NCBI GenBank assembly: GCA_002633005.1
Contig: NMRA01000024.1
Location: 1,681,177-1,745,176, forward strand
Reading direction: 5' to 3'
DNA: 64,000 nt
DNA from: Phoronis australis
Taxonomy: Eukaryota; Phoronida; Phoronidae
Position numbers and translations under genes: made by a program. Within the stretch, counting starts at the first letter, position 1, and every line of letters begins with the position of its first letter. The notes beneath the pieces were generated by a model that worked only from the letters and a program-made list of their open reading frames with translations, searched no databases and was not told the DNA's origin. This document shows positions 14,134 through 21,838 of the stretch, in pieces.

Positions 14134-17100
14134 AGTGGCGGTAACAGTGGAAGCAGTAGAACTAGTAATACCTGTCTACAGTGGTAGCAGCAGCAGTAGT
14201 AGTAGTAGTATTACTAGTAATACCTATTAATACCTATCCATAGTGGTAGCAGCAGAATTAGTGGTAGTAATATTACTAGTAATACCTGGTAGCAGTAGCA
14301 GTATTACTAGTAATACCTTCCCTCAGTGGTAGCAGTATTACTAGTAATACCTTCCCACAGTGGTAGCAGCTGTAGTAGCAGTATTACTAGTAATACCTGG
14401 TAGCAGTAGTAGTAGCAGTAGCAGTAGCTGCAGCAGATTGAGGTTCAAGTTATACCTATCCACAGCAGTAGCAGTAGTAGTGGCAGAAGTACTTAGTAAT
14501 ACTTTACCATGGTGGTAGCAGTAGTAGTAGCAGTAATAGCTTAAGTTCTAGTAATATCTAATCACTGTGATAGCAGTAGTTGTAGCAGCGACATCAACAA
14601 CAAACAGTTTGTAGTCTTACTAATTGTTGACTGACTTTTGTTTTGAAGGCTCAAGAGGAAGTAGAGCAGGATGGTGATCACGTTGGTGAAGTGGACAAAC
14701 ATGAAGTGTTTAAACAGATGACGGATACACTGAACAGAATGATGGAAAAATTAGAATCATCTGAAAAAGGTTTGTTTGTCACCGCAACAGTTGCTGCTAT
14801 TTCATGCCTCCTACTTGCCATGGAATGCAGTAAAAATGTATCAACCTTTGAAAGTGTTTAAAAACAGTAAACATCACCTAATGAGTAAAACAGTAAACAT
14901 CACCTAATGAGTAATCTGATTATTTTACTCTAGTGATCAAAGTTCTTAGTGCTTCCTAGTTCAGTTCACGTAATTTTTTGTCTGAAGGGCAAATAACGAG
15001 GCAAAAAGGTACAGAGCTTTCCCAAAAGAATTTTCCCCTGAATTTTAAAATGCTGTTTGTAATGTGAAGCTGTTGTAGAAAATGCTACATTTTCCATCAC
15101 CCAGGTCATTATGAGCTGTTGTGCACTGCAGTGGTCTTAGATCAATTTCTTCTTGATCGTTTTCTTACTAGACACTCTCATAACTTAAAGCATGTTTTCT
15201 TAATTGCCACGTCATGAAATTCGCACAAATTTGCTGGTTTAAGTTTGATTTATTTGAAACTCCCAACAAAGAAATATACTTTACCCAAATGAACGGCCTT
15301 GCAGAAATTAAAACCATGGATAAAGAAATGGATGATATCCAGGGAACTTCAAGTAGTACAAAAAAGCAGGAATCAACAGACGCGTCTACTGAAGATGATG
15401 TGAAACGAGTGGCAGACTCCAGCAAAACAGCGTCATCTCTCCTTGACGATAACCGTGTCAAAGTTCGCGTCATAAAGGTCAATGATCTGAAGAAGGGGGA
15501 GGATAGTGGTGAGACAGAGGGTCAGAAAAAGTTTGCCAGTGCCATCAAGGAGGAACTGGAAAAAGCAGGGCTTGATACTGATGGTAGGTGGTGCTTAATA
15601 TTGGAAATAGGCGGAGCTATGTACTAAAAGCGAGAGATTGTTTAAGTAGGCTGGGCTACTGAAAGTAGGCAGATTTTATACTGAAGGTAGGCAGGCTTTA
15701 TTGGAGGTACCTTCCTCTGCACAACTAAATGGGCAAATAATTTGTATATGTGATATTGATAGATACTTTACTTTGTTTGACACCAGGTCGTAAAGTGGAG
15801 GTGAAGATCATCACAACAGGCTTCTATGACTCTGAAGATGACAGTATACAGATCTTGTCTGAGGCTGAGACACAGACTTTCAGTAAAATGATGATGAACA
15901 TGCTGGTTAGTTTATTCCTGATGTCAATGTTAATGAAATCGAATTGTTCCATAGTTGAATTGGAGGTGATTTCAAGGCTTTGAAAGAACTGGCGGTTTGT
16001 GAATTCTTGAGACCCATGTGTTAAAATTAGCTTGTCACGGCGTGTCATTATAAGCCCTGAACATAGTCTCAAGGAATAACGAACTAACTGTCAGTTGTTT
16101 GCAGACCTAGAAATCACTTTTCATCTGAGTAAGGAATAGTTGAGCAAATTGACCTTTTGCCAGGATTTTGAGTGATGGCTTAACTGGCCAATTAGAATGC
16201 TGTGTTCTTGACACACCTTCGTTTCCAAGCCACTATTTTACCCGACAAATAACACGTTGCCGGGTAAAACTTATTGTTTGTTTGCCAAAATTTCGCGAGG
16301 GGGCAGAACTCACGATAGGTCAATTTTATTGCGGTAAGTGGTCTACATTAAAAGTTTGGTCATTGGATGAAATTTCGAAAGGGGGCGGAGCTTGCAATAG
16401 GTCAATTTTATTGCGGTAAGTGGTTTACATCAAAAGTTTAGTAATTGAACACAATGGGGGTTTATAGACGATTTAAGTTCAAAAACTTCTTTCCCTGTAC
16501 TGTGTCAGACATTACCGTTTCTCTTGTAAGAAAACAAAATGGCATTAATTGAGCGGGAAAGTTAGTAAAGTGAACAAACAGTCATTACCAGTAATTAAAA
16601 GGACTCTAAATCCAGTTTTGATGATTTCAATCAATCCTCGTTCTGTCGCCTCCTAATGCATCATTGGCGTCAATCTTCCATGTTAAAGGCAGGAATCAAC
16701 TGAAAACTCGTACTCCCTATCTTAGAAATTGGATATTGTTTTTTTTTTTTGGTAGGTGGTATTGTCCTCACAATTGCCATGTAATTCACTAAAAGNAGCT
16801 TGCAATAGGTCAATTTTATTGCGGTAAGTGGTTTACATCAAAAGTTTAGTAATTGAACACAATGGGGGTTTATAGACGATTTAAGTTCAAAAACTTCTTT
16901 CCCTGTACTGTGTCAGACATTACCGTTTCTCTTGTAAGAAAACAAAATGGCATTAATTGAGCGGGAAAGTTAGTAAAGTGAACAAACAGTCATTACCAGT
17001 AATTAAAAGGACTCTAAATCCAGTTTTGATGATTTCAATCAATCCTCGTTCTGTCGCCTCCTAATGCATCATTGGCGTCAATCTTCCATGTTAAAGGCAG

Positions 17101-17572
17101 GAAGCAACTGAAAACTCATACTCCCTATCTTAGAAATTGGATATTGTTTTTTTTGGTAGGTGGTATTGTCCCTCAATTGCTGTGTAATTCACTAAAAGCG
17201 TAGATCACGCTTGCCTGTTTAGCAGACTCTGTAGGGATTTTTCAAACTTTCCTCAAAACTTGTGAGGGTTGTCGAGGGTTACGGTGTGTTATTTTATTTC
17301 AGAGAACTGGATGGGCAAGTCGTTTTTAGTACCTGTTAATTGGCCAAAACCGGGCTTGGTATCCTTTTAACCATCATGATGGGGAAAACAATATGTTTTA
17401 TGACTGCTTTTGTCACATACAGTATTAGTACCACTAATGGCTGCAATACTTTCAGGGGGGCAACACAGCGGCGCTGAAGGAAGCAGAACGTCAGCAGGAC
17501 ATGGAGAACGGCTACACATTTAGCTGGAAGGCAGACAAGAGGAAGAGCAAAAAGGAGCTGGTCGAAACATAG
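4..17572 (+). CDS. OS9: OS-9 ER lectin (13 exons, 724 aa)
   Basis: OS-9 is a soluble ER-lumen lectin that reads trimmed N-glycans on misfolded glycoproteins and hands them to the HRD1-SEL1L ubiquitin ligase for ERAD. Exons (all GT-AG, phases consistent): 4-147, 6208-6384, 6575-6638, 7543-7724, 8800-9004, 10299-10364, 11330-11473, 12665-13114, 13801-13907, 14649-14769, 15305-15583, 15787-15905, 17456-17572. Residues 1-22 are a hydrophobic signal peptide. The MRH domain spans about 58-245. By comparison with human OS-9, the mannose-contact residues are all present: W111, W112, Q124, R184, E205 and Y211, with the expected cysteines. Residues 328-560 are acidic and low complexity; 600-690 match the conserved C-terminal region. 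The start is the first ATG, in good context (A at -3, G at +4). Human OS-9 is 667 aa, so this is complete. Exon 13 occurs again at 22350 because of contig overlap. Identification is from remembered homology. Confidence 0.95.
331..479 (+). mobile_element. tRNA-derived SINE-like copy 1
   Basis: It contains a pol III A box (TAGCTGAATGG, 390-400) and a B box (GGTTCGATTCC, 433-443) spaced as in a tRNA. The whole block recurs in the same orientation at 717-862. It does not fold into a clean tRNA, so it is called a SINE head and not a tRNA gene. Confidence 0.7.
717..862 (+). mobile_element. tRNA-derived SINE-like copy 2
   Basis: Direct repeat of 331-479 with scattered substitutions, including a B box variant at 818-828. 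The 240 bp between the two copies also has short internal direct repeats, so the unit may be a composite element. Confidence 0.7.
869..1617. mobile_element. Inverted-repeat element (about 750 bp)
   Basis: The arms at about 869-996 and 1490-1617 are inverted copies of each other; the outer 55 bp are the best conserved. The centre has no recognisable transposase, so this looks like a non-autonomous DNA element. The true ends are uncertain. Confidence 0.6.
2510..2860. repeat. Diverged dispersed repeat, copy 1
   Basis: It is similar in order and orientation to 36835-37140 in ERICH2 intron 1; both have a run of short GAGGGG-type blocks ending in a GAATAG-GATATT segment. Similarity is patchy and was judged by eye. 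Confidence 0.4.
4780..4950 (-). mobile_element. tRNA-like SINE fragment (second family, reverse)
   Basis: Read on the minus strand, 4916-4845 has an A-box-like TGCTGAATGG and a B-box-like GGTACAATACCC. The same arrangement is seen forward at 4994-5170 and 5742-5915. Confidence 0.5.
4994..5170 (+). mobile_element. tRNA-like SINE fragment (second family, copy 2)
   Basis: It carries GGGTTCAATACC in B-box position, and the preceding 60 bp (ACACGTGACTTC onward) are shared with 5742-5915. Confidence 0.55.
5742..5915 (+). mobile_element. tRNA-like SINE fragment (second family, copy 3)
   Basis: Diverged copy of 4994-5170 in the same orientation, including the ACACGTGACTTC leader and the TGCCAATGGGC block. 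Confidence 0.5.
5945..6015. repeat. Small palindromic element, ACTGGTTCTC family, copy a
   Basis: GAGAACCAGC on the left pairs with ACTGGTTCTCAAAAT on the right. Related hairpins lie at 29595, 34341, 38044, 38975 and 51012. Confidence 0.55.
6208..6384 (+). CDS. OS9: OS9 exon 2
   Basis: Residues 49-107, start of the MRH domain (SSKYGQQYQC). The acceptor is TTTTAG before CCC, in phase 0. A second AG seven bases downstream would break the frame. Confidence 0.92.
6575..6638 (+). CDS. OS9: OS9 exon 3 (double-Trp motif)
   Basis: Residues 108-128, TKGWWSYEFCFGKHIRQFH. It carries the W111-W112 pair and Q124, which contact mannose in OS-9. Ends in phase 1. Confidence 0.95.
6639..7542 (+). other. OS9 intron 3
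   Basis: About 900 bp. I see only a short self-complementary stretch near 7180-7260 (TTCGAG and CTCGAA runs) and a short alternating GT run near 7490. No gene or recognised element. Confidence 0.7.
7543..7724 (+). CDS. OS9: OS9 exon 4
   Basis: Residues 129-189 of the MRH domain, including SRYHSQTYVNGSLCELTGR and the mannose-contact R184. The donor is GTGAGT and the exon ends in phase 0. Confidence 0.95.
7725..8799 (+). other. OS9 intron 4
   Basis: About 1.1 kb of AT-rich sequence. I find no gene or recognisable repeat in it. Confidence 0.65.
8800..9004 (+). CDS. OS9: OS9 exon 5
   Basis: Residues 190-257, end of the MRH domain. The block ARIDEPATCSYVLTIHT contains E205 and Y211. It ends in a glutamine run and phase 1. 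Confidence 0.95.
9511..9882. mobile_element. MITE, GGATACCAAAC family, copy 1
   Basis: About 370 bp, bounded by AAAAGGATACCAAAC on the left and its imperfect inverse on the right. Homologous copies lie at 17005, 22185 (part), 32507 and 39570. No coding capacity is seen. A single N at 9576 lies inside it. Confidence 0.65.
10299..10364 (+). CDS. OS9: OS9 exon 6
   Basis: Residues 258-279, a short charged helical segment (QQEEKKRESLLKAELNKL). Phase 1 at both ends. Confidence 0.88.
10603..11065 (+). repeat. Diverged tandem duplication in OS9 intron 6
   Basis: Block 10603-10806 recurs at 10872-11065 in the same orientation with many substitutions; shared landmarks are ACTTGCACACTTT and GCAGAACCATTGTAGTT. 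Confidence 0.65.
11330..11473 (+). CDS. OS9: OS9 exon 7
   Basis: Residues 280-327, a lysine-rich linker after the lectin domain. Phase 1 at both ends; donor GTATGC. Confidence 0.87.
11474..12664 (+). other. OS9 intron 7
   Basis: About 1.2 kb. ORFs of 80-120 codons on both strands have no recognisable homology and are not placed between credible splice sites. A short GC-rich palindromic patch lies near 11890-11930. Confidence 0.6.
12665..13114 (+). CDS. OS9: OS9 exon 8 (acidic, largest)
   Basis: Residues 328-477. It begins ELDEIVDYANL and includes NDMTKLNKFIDNLKD, matching the human PADLIRFIEELKG segment. The rest is rich in E, D, S and G, as expected of the variable acidic middle of OS-9. 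Confidence 0.9.
13305..13432. repeat. CA/CG alternating purine-pyrimidine tract
   Basis: Imperfect CACACG/CACACA repeat with GCGCGTGTGC and GCATGCATGCGTG segments, within OS9 intron 8. ORFs in all frames here are by-products of the simple sequence. Confidence 0.8.
13801..13907 (+). CDS. OS9: OS9 exon 9
   Basis: Residues 478-513, ELDEILSASKIKERLTKLRS, a predicted helix. It starts in phase 1 and ends in phase 0 at GTACGT. Confidence 0.88.
14095..14600. repeat. Composite microsatellite/minisatellite in OS9 intron 9
   Basis: An ATT run (14100-14130) is followed by AGT/AGC triplets and at least five copies of a unit built around the palindrome ATTACTAGTAAT followed by ACC and GTGGTAGCAG. Confidence 0.85.
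14649..14769 (+). CDS. OS9: OS9 exon 10
   Basis: Residues 514-553. The end, MTDTLNRMMEKLESSEK, aligns with the human LTSTLNKLIKRLEEKQ segment. Starts in phase 0 and ends in phase 1. Confidence 0.88.
14770..15304 (+). other. OS9 intron 10
   Basis: About 530 bp. It contains one short tandem duplication (GTAAACATCACCTAATGAGT twice near 14866-14912) and nothing else I recognise. Confidence 0.65.
15305..15583 (+). CDS. OS9: OS9 exon 11
   Basis: Residues 554-646. It includes NRVKVRVIKVNDLK, which aligns with human HRVRVRVTKLRLG. Phase 1 at both ends. The reading frame stays open upstream of the acceptor, but TTGCAG at 15304 gives the right phase. Confidence 0.9.
15787..15905 (+). CDS. OS9: OS9 exon 12
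   Basis: Residues 647-686, GRKVEVKIITTGFYDSED, aligning with human GKIEIKIVRPW. Ends in phase 0 at GTTAGT. Confidence 0.9.
16388..17203. other. Contig overlap around N at 16796
   Basis: The block 16388-16795 is repeated almost exactly at 16797-17203, immediately after a single N. A contig-end overlap that was not collapsed explains this better than a biological duplication. The block includes a truncated MITE (16597-16795). Confidence 0.8.
17005..17369. mobile_element. MITE, GGATACCAAAC family, copy 2
   Basis: It runs from AAAAGGACTCTAAATCC to GGGCTTGGTATCCTTTT and aligns along its length with 9511-9882. It lies in OS9 intron 12, 87 bp upstream of exon 13. Confidence 0.65.
17456..17572 (+). 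CDS. OS9: OS9 exon 13 (C terminus)
   Basis: Residues 687-724 and the TAG stop. The segment TAALKEAERQQDMENGY corresponds to the human QKERQRQKELESNY region; the basic tail differs from human. An almost identical copy lies at 22350-22466. Confidence 0.88.
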   Translation, partial: GGNTAALKEAERQQDMENGYTFSWKADKRKSKKELVET

Positions 17573-18880
17573 AACCCGCGTCGTGAGAGCGACCCCGTTA
17601 TCATGTGCAATTTACTTTGGACATCAGAGTCTCATGGGAGCGATGAAGAAATTTGCAGCGCATGTCAAAACACTGCTTTTAGCATTTGCTTTTTGATTTC
17701 AGCTTTATCTTTGACATACTCAGTTGTTGTTTTTTTTTTGCTCTGGCAATCCATTTCAAGTATTTTATTTTCAAATCATCTAGCATGTCAAATTATATTA
17801 AATAAAGTTGAAAATAATAGTTAGTGATAGGTGTCGAAATGTTTCTGGTTGTGGGCTTCCCTATTTTTGACCTAATTATTCCAGTTACAGAGCAACTGTT
17901 CTTATGAGACTCCCATGTCACACTGTTAATCTCTTGTGCTGTCAATTAGATGTATTCTACTTAGAAGTTAACTTTTACATGCAACAAACAGTTGCCAGTT
18001 GAAACAAACTCACATTATTGGTCAACTGAGTGCGACTAAAAGTGTGTAAAATTATTTTGAATACTTTTACATTGGACATAACAAAAATGATTCAAACTTG
18101 TAGAAACCGAAAGAATATTGATGTATAATACTACTTTCCATGTTGTAGGAGCATACAATGGCCACTGTAGCACGATAGTTTTACAAGTTCACACATTTTA
18201 ATTAGGTATTAATTAAAATATCTCATTCTTGTCCATTGAGCATTTTGAGTTATCAACCAGTCACCGTCAATCATGTATTTTGTTCAGCATTATTTTTTTT
18301 CAATATATTTAATATAAGGCAGGTGAATTGAGTTTGAAGACCCACTTAGTGACAATTGGGTAAAATCCAGATCGTCAAATAAAGTTGGCTGTAGTAAATG
18401 TTATTGTGATTGAAGGAATCAATGATCTTCTTTCGGTAAGTGGTTAATTGGTGTAATTAGAAACGCCAATTCCCCATTTTTAAAAACAAAACAAATTTTC
18501 TACCCCAAAACTTGAACCGAAACAATGGTTTTCAAAGATAGGGTTTTAATTTTAATTGTAACGAGTGACTCTGTTGAATAGACCTGAGTGTGCTTTTTCT
18601 GCCAATCATATTTTCAGTTAACTGTTGTTATATAAACTACTTTTGTTCACAAAATGTCTATGTTCGGTCCTGAAAAAGAATCTGTTATTTGTCTTCTTTT
18701 TCAGACTATATCATAATGAATTCCCACCAAGCAGTATCCCGATTGCAGTTGGTTTGCTTGCTCAGCACTTGGTGTCTATGTTGTAGTTTTAGCTAGGCAT
18801 GTTGGGTGATCAAAACATGGTTATGTCAGACCTCGTGAGTTTTCTTTTGTTTATTTAATGAAGTTACCACAGGAAATAAA
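17573..18880 (+). other. OS9 3' UTR region
   Basis: AT-rich non-coding DNA after the OS9 stop. AATAAA hexamers occur at 17801-17806, 18378-18383 and 18875-18880; which one is used cannot be told. The whole stretch is repeated at 22467-23788. Confidence 0.55.
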
Positions 18881-18910
18881 AGCACTTGTTGTTTAATTTA
18901 AAACTTTATT
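18875..18910. terminator. Facing poly(A) signals of OS9 and ERICH2
   Basis: AATAAA on the + strand (18875-18880) faces TTTATT, i.e. AATAAA on the - strand (18905-18910), 24 bp apart. The pair is conserved in the second haplotype copy (23783-23788 and 23813-23818). Use by the two convergent genes is inferred. Confidence 0.45.
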
Positions 18911-20207
18911 CTATTTTCACCGCAGTGGAATGTGTTGGATAAATCAACATCTGGACATGTCGTTTTTCACAATAAAAACACTTAAATTACAGCTGTATAC
19001 ATGTGTACTCTAATCAACAGACAACTTACTCACAATGAGGGAAATTATGTTCTACCACAGGCTGTAGCATTTCCACATTCAGGTAATGCGTTCAAGTGAC
19101 ATTTGTGATACTCTGAGCATAAATGCATCAAATTGACTACTCACTGCTTAAGCTTTACATCTTGTAACAAAATCTATACAACAGGGACAAATACGTACTA
19201 AGCCATAAATATTTACAGAAAACAACAAACTACAAGCCACACATTAATTTACAAGTTGTTATTATATTTATCATTCACTGTTTTAATACTTGGAATACTC
19301 AGCAAAGTACGGGATATGCATTAATTTGAATAGGCATTACTTTGACGTTAAATATTTACTTTGAGCAATCAGTTTTGTGGTCGTATCCTATCCTTCCTTG
19401 CAAAACCACAAGAGAGCAGGTTTATACACAAGTGGGGTTGCATCAGTGTGTACCAACGGGTTTCTATAAACAATCTTACATAAACACGTGACTTTGAACA
19501 TAAATCATGCTATACCCAACATGTTCTTGTGGTAAATGCACAATGTCAGAACCACCAAGAAATTAGCTTGCACTTGCAATGACAAATTCTAGGAAACCAT
19601 GAATTCAATTCCACATTCCAACCTCATCAACCAATCACTTCAATGGCGGCCATTTTACTAGGATAATCTAGTAAGCAACACAGGATACCTATAAAACATT
19701 CACCTTTCCCTTGCAAGACAACCAAAAGAAAAAGACTTGATAATAAAAATCTGTCTCAACACCAGAAACTTGTGACCAGGAAGAGAAATGTGCTCTGTAG
19801 GGCAAGTTTCTTAGTGTTTTATAAGTAAAGTTCTATCCTTACAATAGTACACACTGGAAAAATAGCCATCATTGAAACGATTCGCTGGCAAAGCTGGACT
19901 CACTGTTGAATTGCAGCAGAAAACTGAAAATAAACTCGCATAACTTCCATTCTACACGTCAAGCTGTCATGCCACAAGTGTCTCTCGAGTGTCTTGCATT
20001 TACAGAAGGTGCCTCTAGTTAGCACCACGTCATGCACATGTCTCGTCTCTAATTCTACATCTAATTAAGGTCAAGGTCATGTAGAACATTATGGACAAGT
20101 GTATGTACTGAGCCAAACATTTACAAAACTATAGATTTTATCTCAATATAATCAATCATATATTTTCTAAAAATAGAAAGCCCCTAAGTTTTTCTTTTTT
20201 ATATTTA

Positions 20208-20776
20208 GGGCTGTTCCAGTAAAATCTGTGTGGGAGGGGGGGGAAGGCAACTGAAATAAAAATTTATGGGTGGTTGCGTTTGATTTAAATTCAAAATGGC
20301 TGGTGGTCGTACTTCAAAAAAATAAAAATTTACAGGTCGTTGTTGTTTTATTGGACCATAAATGTTTGATGGTGGGTAATTTTAGTAAATTTTATAAACA
20401 ATCCGCACAGAATCAAAAACTGAAACAAAAATGCAACTTGCAAAAAGCTCCGACTTTTTCACTCCCTCCGATCTCCTCATCGGCATGCTCATAATACCAT
20501 TTAACCACAGGTGCTCGAATTTCTCGATGGCTAATAACCATATATAAGAAACATTGTTTTCTTAGTAATGAATGACGTAAGTGGTGATGGAGGAACAGAT
20601 AAACTCGAGCGCCTGTGCAGTCAACCACAAGAACAAAAAAAAATTACGGGTGGTTGCATTTCAAACTTATAAAAAATTACGGGTGGTAGGCTGAAGAAAT
20701 AAATGAAAAATATGGGTGGTGGGTGCGAAAAAAGGTGCCTTCCCCTCCTCCCATACAGATTTTACTGGAACAGCCC
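20208..20776. mobile_element. 569-bp TIR element with TTA target duplication
   Basis: Terminal inverted repeats of about 40 bp begin GGGCTGTTCCAGTAAAATC at both ends. The element is flanked by TTA at 20205-20207 and 20777-20779. The matching place in the other haplotype (about 25070-25085) has a single TTA and no element. A 3-bp TTA duplication suggests PIF/Harbinger ancestry. No transposase is encoded. Confidence 0.85.
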
Positions 20777-21148
20777 TTAACCAATCTACCATTAATTGTT
20801 TCACATGACCATGTTTTTTCAGTAAAATTTAGCAAAAAACTAAATGCACGTTGATAGCAAAATAACAGTATCTGTAACATGGATTGATCAAAATAAAGTT
20901 GATATCGATGACCTAGCTGATCTAAAACGCACAGTTTTCTAAAACACCATTTTGTTGTTAATATGTTTTGTCTTGAAAATCACAAAAGTCTACTTTTTTA
21001 TATGCCTTCGTCTAAAATTAGAACATTTCAAAAACAATTCCTAAAAGTGTTTTGGAGAATGACGCTTAGAGGGCAGCACCTGAAAGTTTCAGTCCTTTCT
21101 GAGATATGATGTTCCCAAGTTGGCCAAATTTAAACATTTTTGTAGGGT

Positions 21149-21558
21149 TCTGCGTAAACTTAACATAATACAAAAACTTTGACAGGAAAGATAGATACTG
21201 AGATACATACATGAAGCATTAGATATTTGAAACTTTAACGGGCAAAATTACAAGTCAAATCTGTGCATATTTTATAAAGAGTATAACAATTTCGATTAAC
21301 TGTTCAGTGATGGATAAGTAACTTGTGTAGCTTCACGCAGTTGACGGTAGCGACCCCAGGTGGTCTACATGTTTAGAACTGTAATAATGAACTAACCTGA
21401 TGATATGCTGAGGGTGTATCTCCATTGCATAGATAGCAGGATTCAGTTTGACAGTATACCCCATGCTTGATGTATACAGACAGTCTTAATACAAATGACT
21501 TGACTTAATGTAACACGAGACCATGCTGAATGAACAGAATCAAGATTGTGACCCAGAT
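21149..21558. other. 410-bp segment missing from the other haplotype copy
   Basis: The sequence on each side matches 25381-25432 continuously, but these 410 bp have no counterpart there. No clear terminal repeats are visible, so insertion and deletion cannot be told apart. Confidence 0.7.
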
Positions 21559-21723
21559 CACCATTGGTGTCCTGCAGTCAATTTGCCAGAAATAGCTTCA
21601 GCAATGTGCACGTTGTGGTATTAGGTAATGAAAGTTGGAATAACAATCGGGAGCTCTGTACATAAAAAGGGTCAATGCCTGGTGCAGTCATAAGACAAGA
21701 GCTTGCTTCCATGATATAAGGCG

Positions 21724-21838
21724 CTATAAACTAGTCGGTTGCCATTTCTTACTAGAGGTGTCACCACTTGCATTGGACTCAGTTTCTTTCTTATTCTCTG
21801 TTTCTTCACCACTCTCTTCAGCAGAAGTTTCATCAGAC
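21724..21838 (-). other. ERICH2: Duplicate (allelic) copy of ERICH2 exon 11
   Basis: Same terminal exon as 25596-25710, ending TSL and TAG. The substitutions seen between the two copies are synonymous. This copy lies on the contig that carries OS9 exon 13 at 17456. Confidence 0.85.

Larger units (their letters stand above)
18911..21723 (-). other. Probable ERICH2 3' UTR / intergenic DNA
   Basis: No coding region is seen between the ERICH2 stop and the minus-strand AATAAA at 18905-18910. It contains the 569-bp element at 20208 and an insertion-like 410-bp segment at 21149-21558, both absent from the other copy. Confidence 0.45.
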
